Assembly: GCF_022201045.2 (NCBI RefSeq)
Contig: NC_068564.1
Span: forward strand, 27,867,001 to 27,931,000
Reading direction: 5' to 3'
Origin: Citrus sinensis
Lineage: Eukaryota > Streptophyta > Magnoliopsida > Sapindales > Rutaceae
DNA: 64,000 nucleotides
Made by a program: the position numbers and the translations under genes. Positions 1-11,800 of this stretch are shown piece after piece (the stretch's first letter is position 1; every line of letters begins with the position of its first letter). The notes under the pieces were generated by a model that saw only the letters and a list, made by a program, of their open reading frames with translations, was not told the origin of the DNA and did no database searches.

Positions 1-487
1 GATTGTATTATATTATATTATATAGTACTATCTTTTATTTGGTATAGTGTCTGATAGGACTATGTTAAATTTAATTTAATGAAGCTAAAATAATTATTTA
101 AATAATATATTATTTTTTAAATCATATTACTATTTGTTAAATTTAATATTTAGATTTTAATATTATTGGAATTAAATAAATTGAATATTTTTTATGTTTA
201 TTATATTACATACTAGTTAAAACAATTATTGAATAAATATTAAATTTTAAAAAGTTAAAAAAGAATTATTGAATAAACTTTTGATATTAGTAACAAATTT
301 AAACTATGAAATATCTAATCATGTCTAAACCCATATGAAAATAGAGATTAATAGTCCTGTGAATGTTGGACTAAAATTTAGATTAATTTATTAATCTTGA
401 CAGTCAAACATAACTCTGGATTGGACTAATTTTTTATCCTTTAAATTAGTTTAATCCTACCTTTTATCCAACGTCCAAACATGGCCT
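1..487. repeat. AT-rich MITE-like repeat end (partial)
   Basis: AT-rich DNA with no credible gene. It ends in a sequence reading ccaacgtccaaacatggcc, which resembles the terminal inverted repeat of small plant DNA transposons. The other end would lie outside the window, so the family cannot be settled. Confidence 0.3.
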
Positions 488-1663
488 AATATCTTTTTTT
501 TTCTAGGATTAATTATGGATTTAGCTACTATTAGTCAGTAACATATCATAAATTTTTCCATAAACATACTTTAAACGAGAGATTTATTGAATTTGGAGTA
601 CGCGGAACTTGAAATCAATATAATTTGATCAAAATTAGCAAACGCAAAATTCATCCTACATTTGAATTTAAAATTCAATTGTTAAACAAACTGAACTGAA
701 AAGTTTGACCCTTCGGCCTTCCAACGCTAATGCATTACACAGAGAACCTTCCTGTGCAATAACATTTGGTACCTTTGACATAACCACTATCCCAAACCAT
801 CAACCAATCAACTGAAGCCACTTGTCATTCCCTCATTAGCTATTTAGCTCAGACCATCCAAATGGAAAAGCATCGCGCGGCTGATTTTGAAAGTCTGGGA
901 ACAAAAATTCAAACAGCTTATATAGTTTTGGGATACTAACATTTGAATATATAGTTTTTGATGTTATTACATAAAAGGATATAGTTTGTTATTATTTTCA
1001 TGAAGATCCTAAGCACTGTCGAATTTTTTTCATTTTCCTCTCTTTTTTAGCAAGTATTGTGATGGAAACTCCCTTTTCAACTTATCCCAGTAATGTTTGA
1101 ATATGCATATGGTACAATTATTAGTAATTTTACTCTATTAAAAAAATATAAATAATTTTACATCTTGTACAATTATAAGTCATTTTACTTTATAAAAAAA
1201 AAATCAACAGCTGAATCAATTAATATCAACAAAATTAAATAGTTTTATCAATAGATTTCACTAAATTCTATTAAGAAATCAATTATTTAAGTTTTTAAAA
1301 GTGTATCAGTCAAATAATTGATCTTAGTAAAAAGAAAAAATATTTTCAACAAAATTGATAATTTAATTTTTCAAAGTAATTTGAATTATGTCATTAGAAC
1401 TGAACATCTTAATTGAGTTTTTTTTTTATTATATAAATGTACCAGAAAACTTTAAAAAAACTATAAAATATTCTTAATAAAAATAAAATATATTTACTTC
1501 AGAGTTATAAACTATTTAGCTTCATTTAGCACTTGACTCAACTTTCTTAATCTAATTGACTTACACTCGATTTACTATTTAACTTGATCATGAAAGACAT
1601 GAAATGGAGTCCAGTATTTTTGACTTATTTGATGTGCGTTGGATCTATTGTTAGTAACTTTAC
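488..1663. other. AT-rich intergenic DNA, no gene seen
   Basis: No open frame of useful length and no recognisable element. It holds long A and T tracts only. Confidence 0.5.
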
Positions 1664-2448
1664 GGTGTGTTTGACATATTATATTGCATTATGCTGTATT
1701 ATATTATTTTAATACTGGTGTATTATATTATACTGTATTGCATTGGCAGTGTATTATAATAATATTGTATAATGTTTGGTGTTACACTGTACTGTATTAA
1801 TTTTTTTGTGATTAACTTAAATTATATATTTAGAAAATAATATTTGTTAGTACCTAGAAAAATACAAAATATAGAAGTATTAAATTTTAGAAATTTAACA
1901 TTATTTTTTAGTATAAATATTAAAAAATATTTTTTCCATAAAGATTGAATCTTATAGCCTGATAATCGACAACATAACATTTATTTTAAATTAATATTAT
2001 TTAAATTTATTCATCTATAAATATTTTTATTAGTTATATTAATTTTTTATATATTATTTTAGTACTTGTTAATCAATTTGATATATTAATTATTATATAA
2101 TTAAACAATACATTATTTAGTAATATTTTTAATATAATACAAATTAAATATGAATAATAAATTATTAATTTATATTAATAATTATGATGTAAAAATAAAA
2201 GAAAATAAATATTAATATTAAATTAAATTAAAAAGTTAAATTTTTATTATTAAAAAAAGCAAAAGAAAAAAAAAGGAAGCAGCAAAAGCAAAAGCAAAAA
2301 GCAAATGTAGCAGTTTGCCGCATTAGCTAAACCCGACTCATTAGCATACCCCTTAATCCATTGTAAAAAATTGCCAAACATGATATTGATATTAAACTAA
2401 CGTGAATAGTGTTTTAATACCCCCTTAATACTATAACCAAATATGCTC
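1664..2448. repeat. MITE-like repeat, copy A
   Basis: It begins ggtgtgtttgac and ends ccaaatatgctc, a degraded inverted-repeat pair like Tourist/PIF-Harbinger MITEs. The first 150 bp, rich in tattatatta, is shared with copy B just downstream, as is a late stretch of aaagcaaaagc repeats followed by gcattagctaaacccgac. There is no coding capacity, so any mobility would have depended on a transposase elsewhere. Confidence 0.5.
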
Positions 2449-2451
2449 TTA

Positions 2452-3171
2452 GGGTGCGTTTGGCACACTGTATTGTATTATATTATATTACATTATTTTA
2501 ATATTGGTGTATTATATTATATTATATTACATTAGTATTGTATTATAACAATACTATATAATGTTTGGTACTACATTGTATTGTAATAATTTTTTGTGAT
2601 TAATTTAAATTAAATATTATATTATGTTATGTTAATATTTATATTATATTAATATATTTAAATTGTATTAATATTTTTATGCTATTATTAATTTTAAATT
2701 AATATTATTTAAATTTAAATTTAAATATTTATTATTAGTTATAATAAATTATAATGTAAAAATAAAAATATAATATAATAATATTGAATGATAAATTACA
2801 TATTTATTAATTTATATTAATAATTATAATGTAAAAAAAGTATTATACAATATTATATTAAATTAAAAATTATATTCATTCATTATTATTAATATTATAA
2901 AGCAAAAGCAAAAGTCAAAAAGCAAAAACAAAAGTCAAGTGACTGTTGCAAAAGGTAAAGGGAGGGAAAAAAAAAACAAACAAGCGGCAGTTGCCACATT
3001 AACTTAAACCCGATTGTGAGTCGGGTTTAGCTAATACAGCAACTGCTGCATTAGCTTACTTCTTTAATGCAATACTATGTATGTTAGTTTTGATGTCAAT
3101 CATGAGTGTGCATTAATTTAATATAAAACAGTACTTTTATACCATCTTTTGCGGGCCACCAAATGCGCCCC
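2452..3171. repeat. MITE-like repeat, copy B
   Basis: It starts gggtgcgtttgg and ends ccaaatgcgccc, inverted termini that match at 10 of 12 positions. It sits head-to-tail with copy A, only 3 bp away, and shares the same first 150 bp and the same aaagcaaaagc and aaacccgac blocks. The trinucleotide TTA precedes it, as expected for PIF/Harbinger targets, but the right flank (CTA) is not a clean duplication. Confidence 0.55.
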
Positions 3172-3391
3172 TAAAGAATTGTGGCACATATAACTAAAAG
3201 CACAATTATGTATATGTGAGTAATTTTACTAAAATATAGGGATTCAAATGTTATTACCCAGTTTCCTTGATTCCCAATACTCATGAGAACACTTTAAAAC
3301 CAGAAAGAAGTTGGCCCATAAATAGTAGCAGCTCTAGCAAGCACACGAATAGCGAATTCCCCCATCACCACCCACCTTCCACAATTCAACC

Positions 3392-6288
3392 ATGGGAGAC
3401 GCCATAGAAGGTTTGTTAACGAACCGCCGCAAGAACTTATCTCGAAGCATATCGCATGCGCAGGACGAGTTACACAGCTTCCGATCGTATCTCAAATGGA
3501 TGTGCGTTGATCAATCGAATTGTTTTACAGCGTGTCTCTCGTGGTCCATGTTCGTTCTTTTCACCATCGTCGTGCCCGCCATATCGCATTTCGTTCTGGC
3601 GTGTGACACCTGCGACGGCACCCACAAGCGGCCTTACGACGGCGTCGTGCAGCTCTCCCTCAGCAGCGTCGCCGCTCTCTCGTTCATCTGCTTGTCTAGC
3701 TTTGTCAAGAAGTATGGCCTTCGAAGGTTCTTGTTCCTTGATAAGCTTTGTGATGAAAGCGAGATGGTCAGAAGCCGCTACATGGAACAACTCAATGTAC
3801 GTATTTATAAATTATAATTCACCTATGTTTCTTTGTAATCGTTTTTCCTTTTCTTTTTTTTTTTTAGGGTTTAAAATTTAGTTTTGATTCGATTATCTTG
3901 AGAGAATTAGAGAATGATCGTTGGTTTAGAATTATAATTTTACTCTACAAATAGTTTCATAATTTGGTCAACTCAGTTCTTCTCTTCAAGTGTCTGTGGA
4001 AACAACAGAGGATTTTTTAAGAAGCCAGGGGAATAACAGAGGAAGCTAAATTAGATTTTTTTTTTTTTTTGGGTGGCGTGGGGTGGGGGGAATGTGTATA
4101 GAGGAAGATCCTAATATTCCTAAGTTATGTCAATAATCGAGTTGGTGTTTGACTTTGATCAGCTGTAAAGAAAGCCGTTTATGAAAGAAAATAAAACTTT
4201 CGTTCGCAGAGTCTCCTAATTCTGGCTACATATAAGAGATAGTAGTAATAATCAATAATAAATGAATAGCTACACTGTACGAACGGTTCTGTAGCTGAAT
4301 CACCTGCCCAAAATTGTAATTACAAGATCTCGTAGAACTGTCCAGAATTAGTATGATTAACTTAGCTGATAGCATTTTAGGAATTCTTAGCTTTGAGTTA
4401 GACTTGAAGGATGTAAATTGAGAAATAAAGGACTAGAACAAAGTAAAGTATAGATTCTTGTTGCTGATGAATTGTTTAATGTGTTGCTGTCAAGCTGGCA
4501 ATGATATGCACTTTTAGGTTAATGGGTACTTTACTCAATATAAATTGGAAAAGTATAAGATCTATTTTTTCATTTTTATTTTTTTTGGCTGAACAAGTTT
4601 TTTATGAATGTAATTGTTAATGTGACTTCTTTTTTTTTTTTTTTTTGTAATTTATGTAGAGATCATTGAAGATCCTCAGTATTTTTGTCCTCCCATGCTT
4701 TTTAGTGGAGAGTGCATACAAGATATGGTGGTATGCATCTGGTGCTTCACAAATTCCCTTTTTGGGCAATGTTTACTTGAGTGACACCGTAGCCTGCATA
4801 ATGGAGTTGTGCTCATGGCTCTATCGGACCACTGTCATTTTCCTCGTGTGTGTTCTCTTCCGTCTGGTCTGCCACCTACAAATCCTAAGGCTCCTTGACT
4901 TTGCTCAGGTTTTTCAAACTGACTCTGATGTAGATTCTGTATTAGCTGAGCACCTGAGGATCAGGAAGCATTTGAGGATCATTAGCCATCGGTATCGTGC
5001 ATTCATATTATGGTTCTTGATCATGGTCACTGGAAGCCAGTTTGCCTCATTGCTTATGACAACAAAGCCTAGTGCTGTTGTAAATATTTATATAGCTGGG
5101 GAACTTGCGGTAAGCATTCTTCCCAGGTTTGTAACATAACTAAATATAGAACTCAAAATTGGTCTGTCATTCGCCAATGAAACCATCCATTAAACGGAAA
5201 CATTTGTGTTATGTCAAACTTAGTTGATAATTTTCCTTAAAACTCTCTAATGATCTTGAATAATTAACAGTCTTCTTACCTTCCTAATAATGTGAGTCCA
5301 TATTATGATGGTTCCGACAACATTATAATATTCTGCATATTGATAAACATTATGATTTCATTACATTATTGGCTGTCCAATTGATCCTTATTTTGAATTT
5401 TACAGAACTAGTAATAATCATGATGTGGAATAAAGAACCTGTTGATTTACTGGTCATTGTTTATTGTATTGACTAAAGGACAGAGGACACTGACAATGAT
5501 ATCATGCTTCACATGCAAGGAGCACTAACTTATGCTTGTATTTATCTTTTTTGCAGTTGTGCTCCATGACCCTTGTCGCTGGGCTCCTCATACTATTGAG
5601 AAGTGCAACAAAGATCACACACAAGGCACAGGCTGTTACATGTCTTGCTGCTAAGTGGCATGTGTGTGCAACAGTAGACTCATTTGATGTAAATGATGGT
5701 GAGACTCCTAGGATCCCTGATGCTGCTGGCCGAGCTTTTCCAATATGCCATGGGGAATCCGACTGTGATGATGCTGGTGATGAAGAAGATGACTTGGACA
5801 ACTCAAACCTTATCCCAGCATATGCATATAGCACCATTTCGTTCCAGAAGAGACAGGCTCTGGGTAAGCCAAATTCTCTAACAAATAATTGCTAAATAAA
5901 TATTCAGGGCATAATTCTCATTTCATGGTTTAAGTTGGCTGGAATAAAGTTTTGGGTATGTTTAGAAGTTGTATTACCATTTTATTCAAATTAGGAGTAG
6001 GGAAAATGATTAAAGTACCAGGGATCTGTTGCTTATCAGAATCTTGATAATGATAAGGTGGTGACTGGGTTAATACTATTGATTCATGCATACACCTTAT
6101 GTTTATTCATGGTTTGCACAGTTTGATGATTATTTTCTTTTGTAACGGCAGTGAACTATTTTGAAAACAACAGAGCTGGGATTACAGTATTCGGGTTCAC
6201 GTTAGACCGGAGCACACTTCACACCATTTTTGGTATTCAGTTATCTCTTGTACTATGGTTGCTTGGAAAGACAGTTGGTCTGTCTTGA
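3392..6288 (+). CDS. Gustatory receptor-like DUF3537 membrane protein
   Basis: Four exons (3392-3796, 4660-5109, 5557-5863, 6152-6288) join in frame to about 432 residues, the normal DUF3537 length. The start is the first ATG, in context accATGg. Hydrophobic blocks suggest seven passes: about residues 45-65, 85-105, 138-160, 175-205, 250-275, 275-300 and 405-430. A loop before the last pass is acidic (DDAGDEEDDLDNS). Family knowledge: plant DUF3537 proteins are called gustatory receptor-like and have been proposed as distant relatives of insect chemoreceptor channels; Arabidopsis At3g20300 is the likely orthologue. Ligand and transport activity are not known from sequence. The neighbour is EHD1, a pairing also found in Arabidopsis. 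The coding model is secure; function is open. Confidence 0.9.
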
Positions 6289-6660
6289 GGAGTATATATA
6301 TGCTTTTTTTTTCCTCTTTTTGTTGTGCCAAATTCATCATTCTTGTTTATATGAAGAAGAGAGGGCAAGGTGGGGGGTGTAAATTACAGTTTCAAAGCCA
6401 TTCAATTTTCCATTCTTTTTCCATTGTATGTTTTATCTCCTTTTCTCTTTGTAAGTCATCCTTTTTTTTTCCTTTTTTTTTGTGCATACGCACCGGGTTG
6501 CTGTATTTTTGTTATTATCGTCGTTATTTGTGTTGTTAATGTTGAGGGTGAAATTGTTGTTGCTTCAGTTTATTTTCTTATTGTTGAAGGAGAAATTGTT
6601 CTTGCTTCAGCTTTTCTGCTGCTGCTATTACTAATAGCCTACTTGTGGATTAGCTGTGAT
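6289..6660. other. 3' flank of the DUF3537 gene
   Basis: T-rich DNA directly after the stop codon, probably 3' UTR and terminator region. Open frames here are T-run artefacts with no protein-like composition. Confidence 0.5.
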
Positions 6661-6669
6661 TTAATACAA

Positions 6670-6791
6670 GGATCCGGCTAAGTTACGTTTAACGTAACTT
6701 ACGCCAGACACAACAACAGTAGCGGGTGCTACTACTGTATACTATTGCTATGTCTGGCGTAAGTTTAGTTAAACGTAACTTAGTCAGAGCC
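6670..6791. mobile_element. 122-bp foldback MITE, Mutator-like target duplication
   Basis: Near-perfect hairpin. Each arm carries ctaagttacgtttaac near its tip and acttacgccagaca further in, for about 45 bp per arm around a short loop. It is bounded by identical 9-bp direct repeats, ttaatacaa at 6661-6669 and 6792-6800, the target-site length made by Mutator transposases. It has no coding capacity. Intact arms and duplication suggest a fairly young insertion. Confidence 0.85.
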
Positions 6792-7114
6792 TTAATACAA
6801 ACAAATAAATGAAACTCCGGGTCTTCACTTTGAATGGCAAGAAATTACTATTAGCCTTCTGTTTTTTACTCTTTCACTTCAGTCATCATTGAATATGGAA
6901 AAAGATTGATTTGTGGTTTTGAGATCACTTGAAAAAGTGCAAAGCAGTCTGAATTTTTAGACTATAGGCAAGAAAACTGAGGGGACCCTTCACATGAAAG
7001 AGTGTGAAAAATAATCAAAAGTACTTTATTATGACTACTAGAAATCTTTTCAGGAAAACACCAAACCTGGACTACAAAGAGAAAACGTACTCGTTCATGG
7101 AAAAGACTCTGCTA

Positions 7115-7229
7115 TGCGTGTAGTCATTTTTTCTTTCAACTTCTTAAATGTGTATTTAGTACTCATCAACTTCTTAAATGCGTGTAGACATTTTTTCTTT
7201 CAACTTCTTAAATGTGTATTTAGTACTCG
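7115..7229. repeat. Direct tandem duplication, 64-bp period
   Basis: The block starting tgcgtgtag and containing ttctttcaacttcttaaatg occurs at 7115 and again at 7179, nearly identical. The second copy is cut short at tagtactcgtt. Confidence 0.8.
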
Positions 7230-8060
7230 TTATACCCACATGGGTGCTTTTAAGTATAGGCGAACAAGGCGGTCGCCTAAGGCCCCAAATTTTAAAAATG
7301 CTTCAGTTTTTTAGTATTAATAATAATTCTTTAATTAATAAAATCTTTTAAAAAAATTATATGTGTGGTAGAAAAGCCTATTAGACATATCTCTAATTAA
7401 TAATTAGCCTATAATTAATAATTTTTTTTTATTATATAAAAAGCTATAATTGGTTATCTTATTGTTAAAGAGATATAATTAATAATATTGTCTAACCATT
7501 AATTTATTCATTATTAGTTTTTCTAATAAAAATAAGTAAATTTTTTATCTTTTCAACTTCTTAAAAAAGCTCAATTATTCAACATTAGAATCTTTGACTT
7601 TGAGTATTCCTTTTAATTTCTACTAAAAATCTTATAATCTAGAAAATTATAGATGAAAAATTTCTTGTTCTCTTCTCTACAATGAAGATTATTACATGCA
7701 TTAGTTCATTCAAAAAAGAAAAAGAAAAAATTAGTTACTTGAAATACAAAGTCTATATCCATTATCTAACCATCAATTCATGATCTCAACTTTTTATATG
7801 CTGCCATTCTAAATATTCTATTTGAAAATAATATTGTTCTCATTTATTCGTTTGCTTCTTTTTGTATAATTTCTAATGGTAAATTTTAGATTTTGTTTTT
7901 TAAAATTTTTTAGAATCTTCTTGATTATTTGTTGAAATTCAAGAATAAAAACTGAAATGGATTTTCAGTTCTTTATTGTTTGATTGAGTATTGAAATTAC
8001 TAAATAAAAAGAGACTTCATAAAAAAAAAGAAAAAGTTCGCCTAAGGCCCCTAATATTGT
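7230..8060. repeat. AT-rich repeat framed by tcgcctaaggcccc
   Basis: The 14-mer tcgcctaaggcccc occurs near 7271 and again near 8038 in the same orientation, with AT-rich DNA between. This kind of motif is common at the edges of old plant transposable elements, but no target duplication or coding remnant could be found, so the family stays open. Confidence 0.35.
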
Positions 8061-8836
8061 AAACCCGACCATGATACCTAGTTTTAAGACTTCGATACAT
8101 TGAAAATTTTACTAGTTAAAATTTATTGCAATGTATTTAGCTTTATGTTGCAAGTTTCAATATTTAATTACATGTAACTAACATGAATTGGATGCCATAC
8201 TAACACGAGCTGTGTTCAGCTTTTAAAAAAATTTGAGTCGCGTTCACCTATCACAATTTTATATTATAGTTTAGAATTCAAGTATTAATAACATCTTTTA
8301 TATCTAAACATACATATTGCCGGCCGCAATGATTGAGCCATTTCCTCATACTTTAATTTTTTTTTCATAAGATCGTATATTTATTAATCACTTACTCATT
8401 TATATTAAAAAATATGACTCTAAACAATTCTTCAATAGGAAAAAAGAAGGGGGGGGGCGGGCGGGGGCGGGGAGGGCGGCGGCGGGTAAACAAACTTTGA
8501 TGATTCATCTAAGAAGAAAGAAAATGTACCGTGTTTGCTAATTGCCACCTCGCTTTTAATTCGGCGCAAAGCAAACTTATCCTGTTTTGGCGCGATCCTG
8601 TCTTTTGTATTGACGGTGAAAACGCATCGTTTTTATCACCGGCCCCAACGGTGTCGTATTCGTTAATCTCGGCTATTCCACTTTCGCGTTACGTCAGGCA
8701 CACAACAGAGCAAAAAGACAAATGAAAGTGTGCTGGTAACTGTTTTCTGGTTTTATAGCACAATCTCTAAACAATAAAAACAGAAACATATTGCAGGAAA
8801 AAAAAAAAATTGCTGCTTGATCTCGAGAAACAGCGA
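8061..8836. promoter_or_regulatory. Upstream region of EHD1 with a G-tract cluster
   Basis: Upstream flank and probable leader of EHD1. At about 8449-8486 lies a run of G blocks interrupted by C (gggggggcgggcgggggcgg and on), the only strongly GC-rich spot for kilobases and a candidate G-quadruplex. No TATA box could be assigned with confidence. Confidence 0.5.
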
Positions 8837-11800
8837 ATGGAAATCGGTACGGGCCCAATCGGTTCGTGCTCTAAAGATCACCAAAAGATCTACCTAGAAT
8901 GGTTCAATTATGCCGACTCAGGTACACCGTCATTCTTCTTCTTCTTCTCTTTTCCATTTTCGTTTTCGTTCAATTTTATGATATTTATGTATGTAACTTT
9001 TTTTTTTCCCCAAAAAGACGGTGATGGACGAATTACTGGTAATGATGCAACCAAGTTCTTTGCTTTGTCGAATTTATCTCGACAAGATCTCAAGCAGGTA
9101 TAATTTTTAGCAAAGCTCTTTTTATTTGTTTTATCGTTTATTTATCTGTGTTGTGGGTTTGTTTTACTTCTGTTTGAATCTTATGAGGGGCTGCTTTTGC
9201 GCCGGTGTATGTGGGACTTAAATATGGTGAGCAAATGTAGCCTTGAAAGCAGAGCAGCTTATAGTGTTTTGTGAATACCTACTTTTACTTTGCAGCTATT
9301 TGTCAAGTTCATGAGTGGGTGTATATTGCGAGAATCCATTTGCGAGAGAGTACTGCTGCTTAGTATCTAGTAGTTGGATTTAAAATTTAGAAACGGATGT
9401 ATCATACACAATCAGCAAGATGAAAATATCCTTATTTGATTGCGGATTGATTCTATTCTTAATCAGTGGGGTACTGGGGAGGGATTCTTTTTGTAAATTT
9501 CTTGAGTAGCATTGGTATGTACCCTTTATTTGTGGGATCTTCAATAATCTTCTTTGCCAAAAACTAAAAGCCACCCTTTTTGTTTATTACTTATCGACTT
9601 ATGTGGTTACCTCTTCATTTGGAGCTATTATTTAGAAATCTAGCTGCTAATTTACTATTTGGTTCTTATGATTTAATTAACAATGACTGTTTTTCATTTC
9701 TTTGGCTTTTTTCTTTTTCCCTTCAAAGGTTTGGGCAATTGCAGATGCCAAGCGACAGGGATATCTTGGTTACAGAGAGTTTATTGCTGCAATGCAGGTT
9801 ATAGTCACTAAATAGTTTTTTACTGTAATTTTTTTTTCATTTTTGTTTGAGTTAAAAACTGAACAGTTCCTAGTTTTGACGTGTAGCTGATTTCTCTAGT
9901 ACAAGATGGACACCAAGTAACACATGATCTTTGGAATAGCGATGGTAACTACTTGAGATAGTATTTTTTTCCCCTGCTTTTTTCTTCCCTGCATGGCAGA
10001 ATAATTTCAAGTTGATAAATTGTAGAGCACATCTATATGTGTTGTGTGTTTTTTCTTGTAGTGTCATTTGATCTAAACTAAAATATTTTCAAACGTTTCA
10101 GTTGACTTTCAAAATCTGAAGCCTCCTGCAATGGAAGGTCTGGATAAGTTACTTGCAGTAAGTATCCTATTCTCAACTTTTACTTGTCAGTTTAGTATAT
10201 GCCAACACTTGCTCTTTTATTCAATCTTTTCAGAATAAAAGGCATTCATCAAAGACCAGTGATCCTAATTTAAATGGTAAGATGTTCCTCATTACCCTAA
10301 TGATTGCCTTTGCTACCTTTTGTGCTCTGCAATATGTTTACTAATTGTCATGTCACAGGGAGTTTGCAGCCACAGCCTTCGCCATCAGCTAATTGGTTTT
10401 CTTCAAAATCATCAAAAAAGGTTTGAGGTTTAACTTCAAACTAATTCTTGTGCCTTTAATAGACAAAATGGAGGAACATCTTCTGTTTTTCACTTATGGT
10501 ACAGAACCAGTTTGTATTTCAAATTCTTTGCACGTGTGTGTGTTTCTTTATTAATATTAATTATCACCAGTAATACCTAAGATTGAGAGGTTTGCAAATA
10601 TTTACATTGAAGGTCATGCATGTGAAAGTTGATGTTTAATTGTATAAGCCAGTTTCTTTCCACGTATTTTTTCTTTGAGTGTGTTTGCAGTTCTCTCCTT
10701 ATACTATAATCATGTTATCTCTGGGAGTGCTGCTGCTAGAATTGCTTTATGAACTTTTTCCTGTGTATCTGCAGATATCTATGTCTTCTGTTACATCAAT
10801 AATTGATGGTTTGAAGAGATTGTACATTCAAAAGTTGAAGCCATTAGAAGTTACCTACCGTTTTAACGATTTTGTGTCCCCATTGTTGGTGAGTGAAATA
10901 GCCTTATCTGGGGATAGTTATGTCCACATACAGTATATTCCATTTCTTTTTACATTATGTTTCAGTTTTTATGGCATTTGCAAAAACTTTTATGTGGTAA
11001 CTCTTCAAACTTCATTCTAGGTTGATAAGACACAATAAATCTGTTTTATTTTCTAGTGCAGACAAATAGTGATTTTGATGCTAAACCAATGGTTATGTTG
11101 TTGGGTCAATACTCTACTGGGAAAACAACATTTATAAAACATCTGCTTAGAACTAGTTATCCAGGCAAGTTATCATTTCTCTCTCTCTCTCTCTTCTCTC
11201 CATACCCACTTTTGTTGGGGTGAAAAAGTTAATGGTTGATTTTATCCTATTTCTTCTTTCTATTCACAGGAGCTCATATTGGACCTGAGCCAACTACCGA
11301 TAGATTTGTTGTTGTTATGGTATGTGCAATCTGTGTTTTTGATATTTTACTTCTTGTTTTTATATTATATATTTTCGCTCTTTTTCATTTCAGTTTTAAA
11401 AGCTATAAAAGTTTATGCTTCTTTGTTAAGTCATATCAGTTATGCAAACAAACTATTCAAAATTTCACTCATTTTTTGGGTTATGCTCTTTGTTTATAAT
11501 CAGTGTGGGACTTTTTTTCTTCTTCATTTAAATATTCCTAACTATCTCTCTTTTCTTTATCACTATGAGTGTTACTGTAATGTTACCAATGCTAAAGTGG
11601 TATATCATATCTGATATGTCGAAAGAACTTGACAATAAGACACACGAGAACTATTTTCCTTGCTAGACGTGACATTGAGTGGTTGACTATATGTCGAGAT
11701 GTATGCTTAGCACCTACAATTGTGCTTTTAATACAGTCTGGAGTTGATGACAGAAGTATACCAGGGAACACTGTCGCTGTCCAAGCAGACATGCCATTCA

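Noticed and set aside
5502-5837. 111-codon minus-strand frame in the DUF3537 gene
   Set aside because: Shadow of the real exon 3; the plus strand carries the conserved membrane protein.
6255-6681. Frames of 94 and 103 codons after the DUF3537 stop
   Set aside because: T-run-driven Phe/Ser/Leu strings overlapping in two frames, within the 3' flank.
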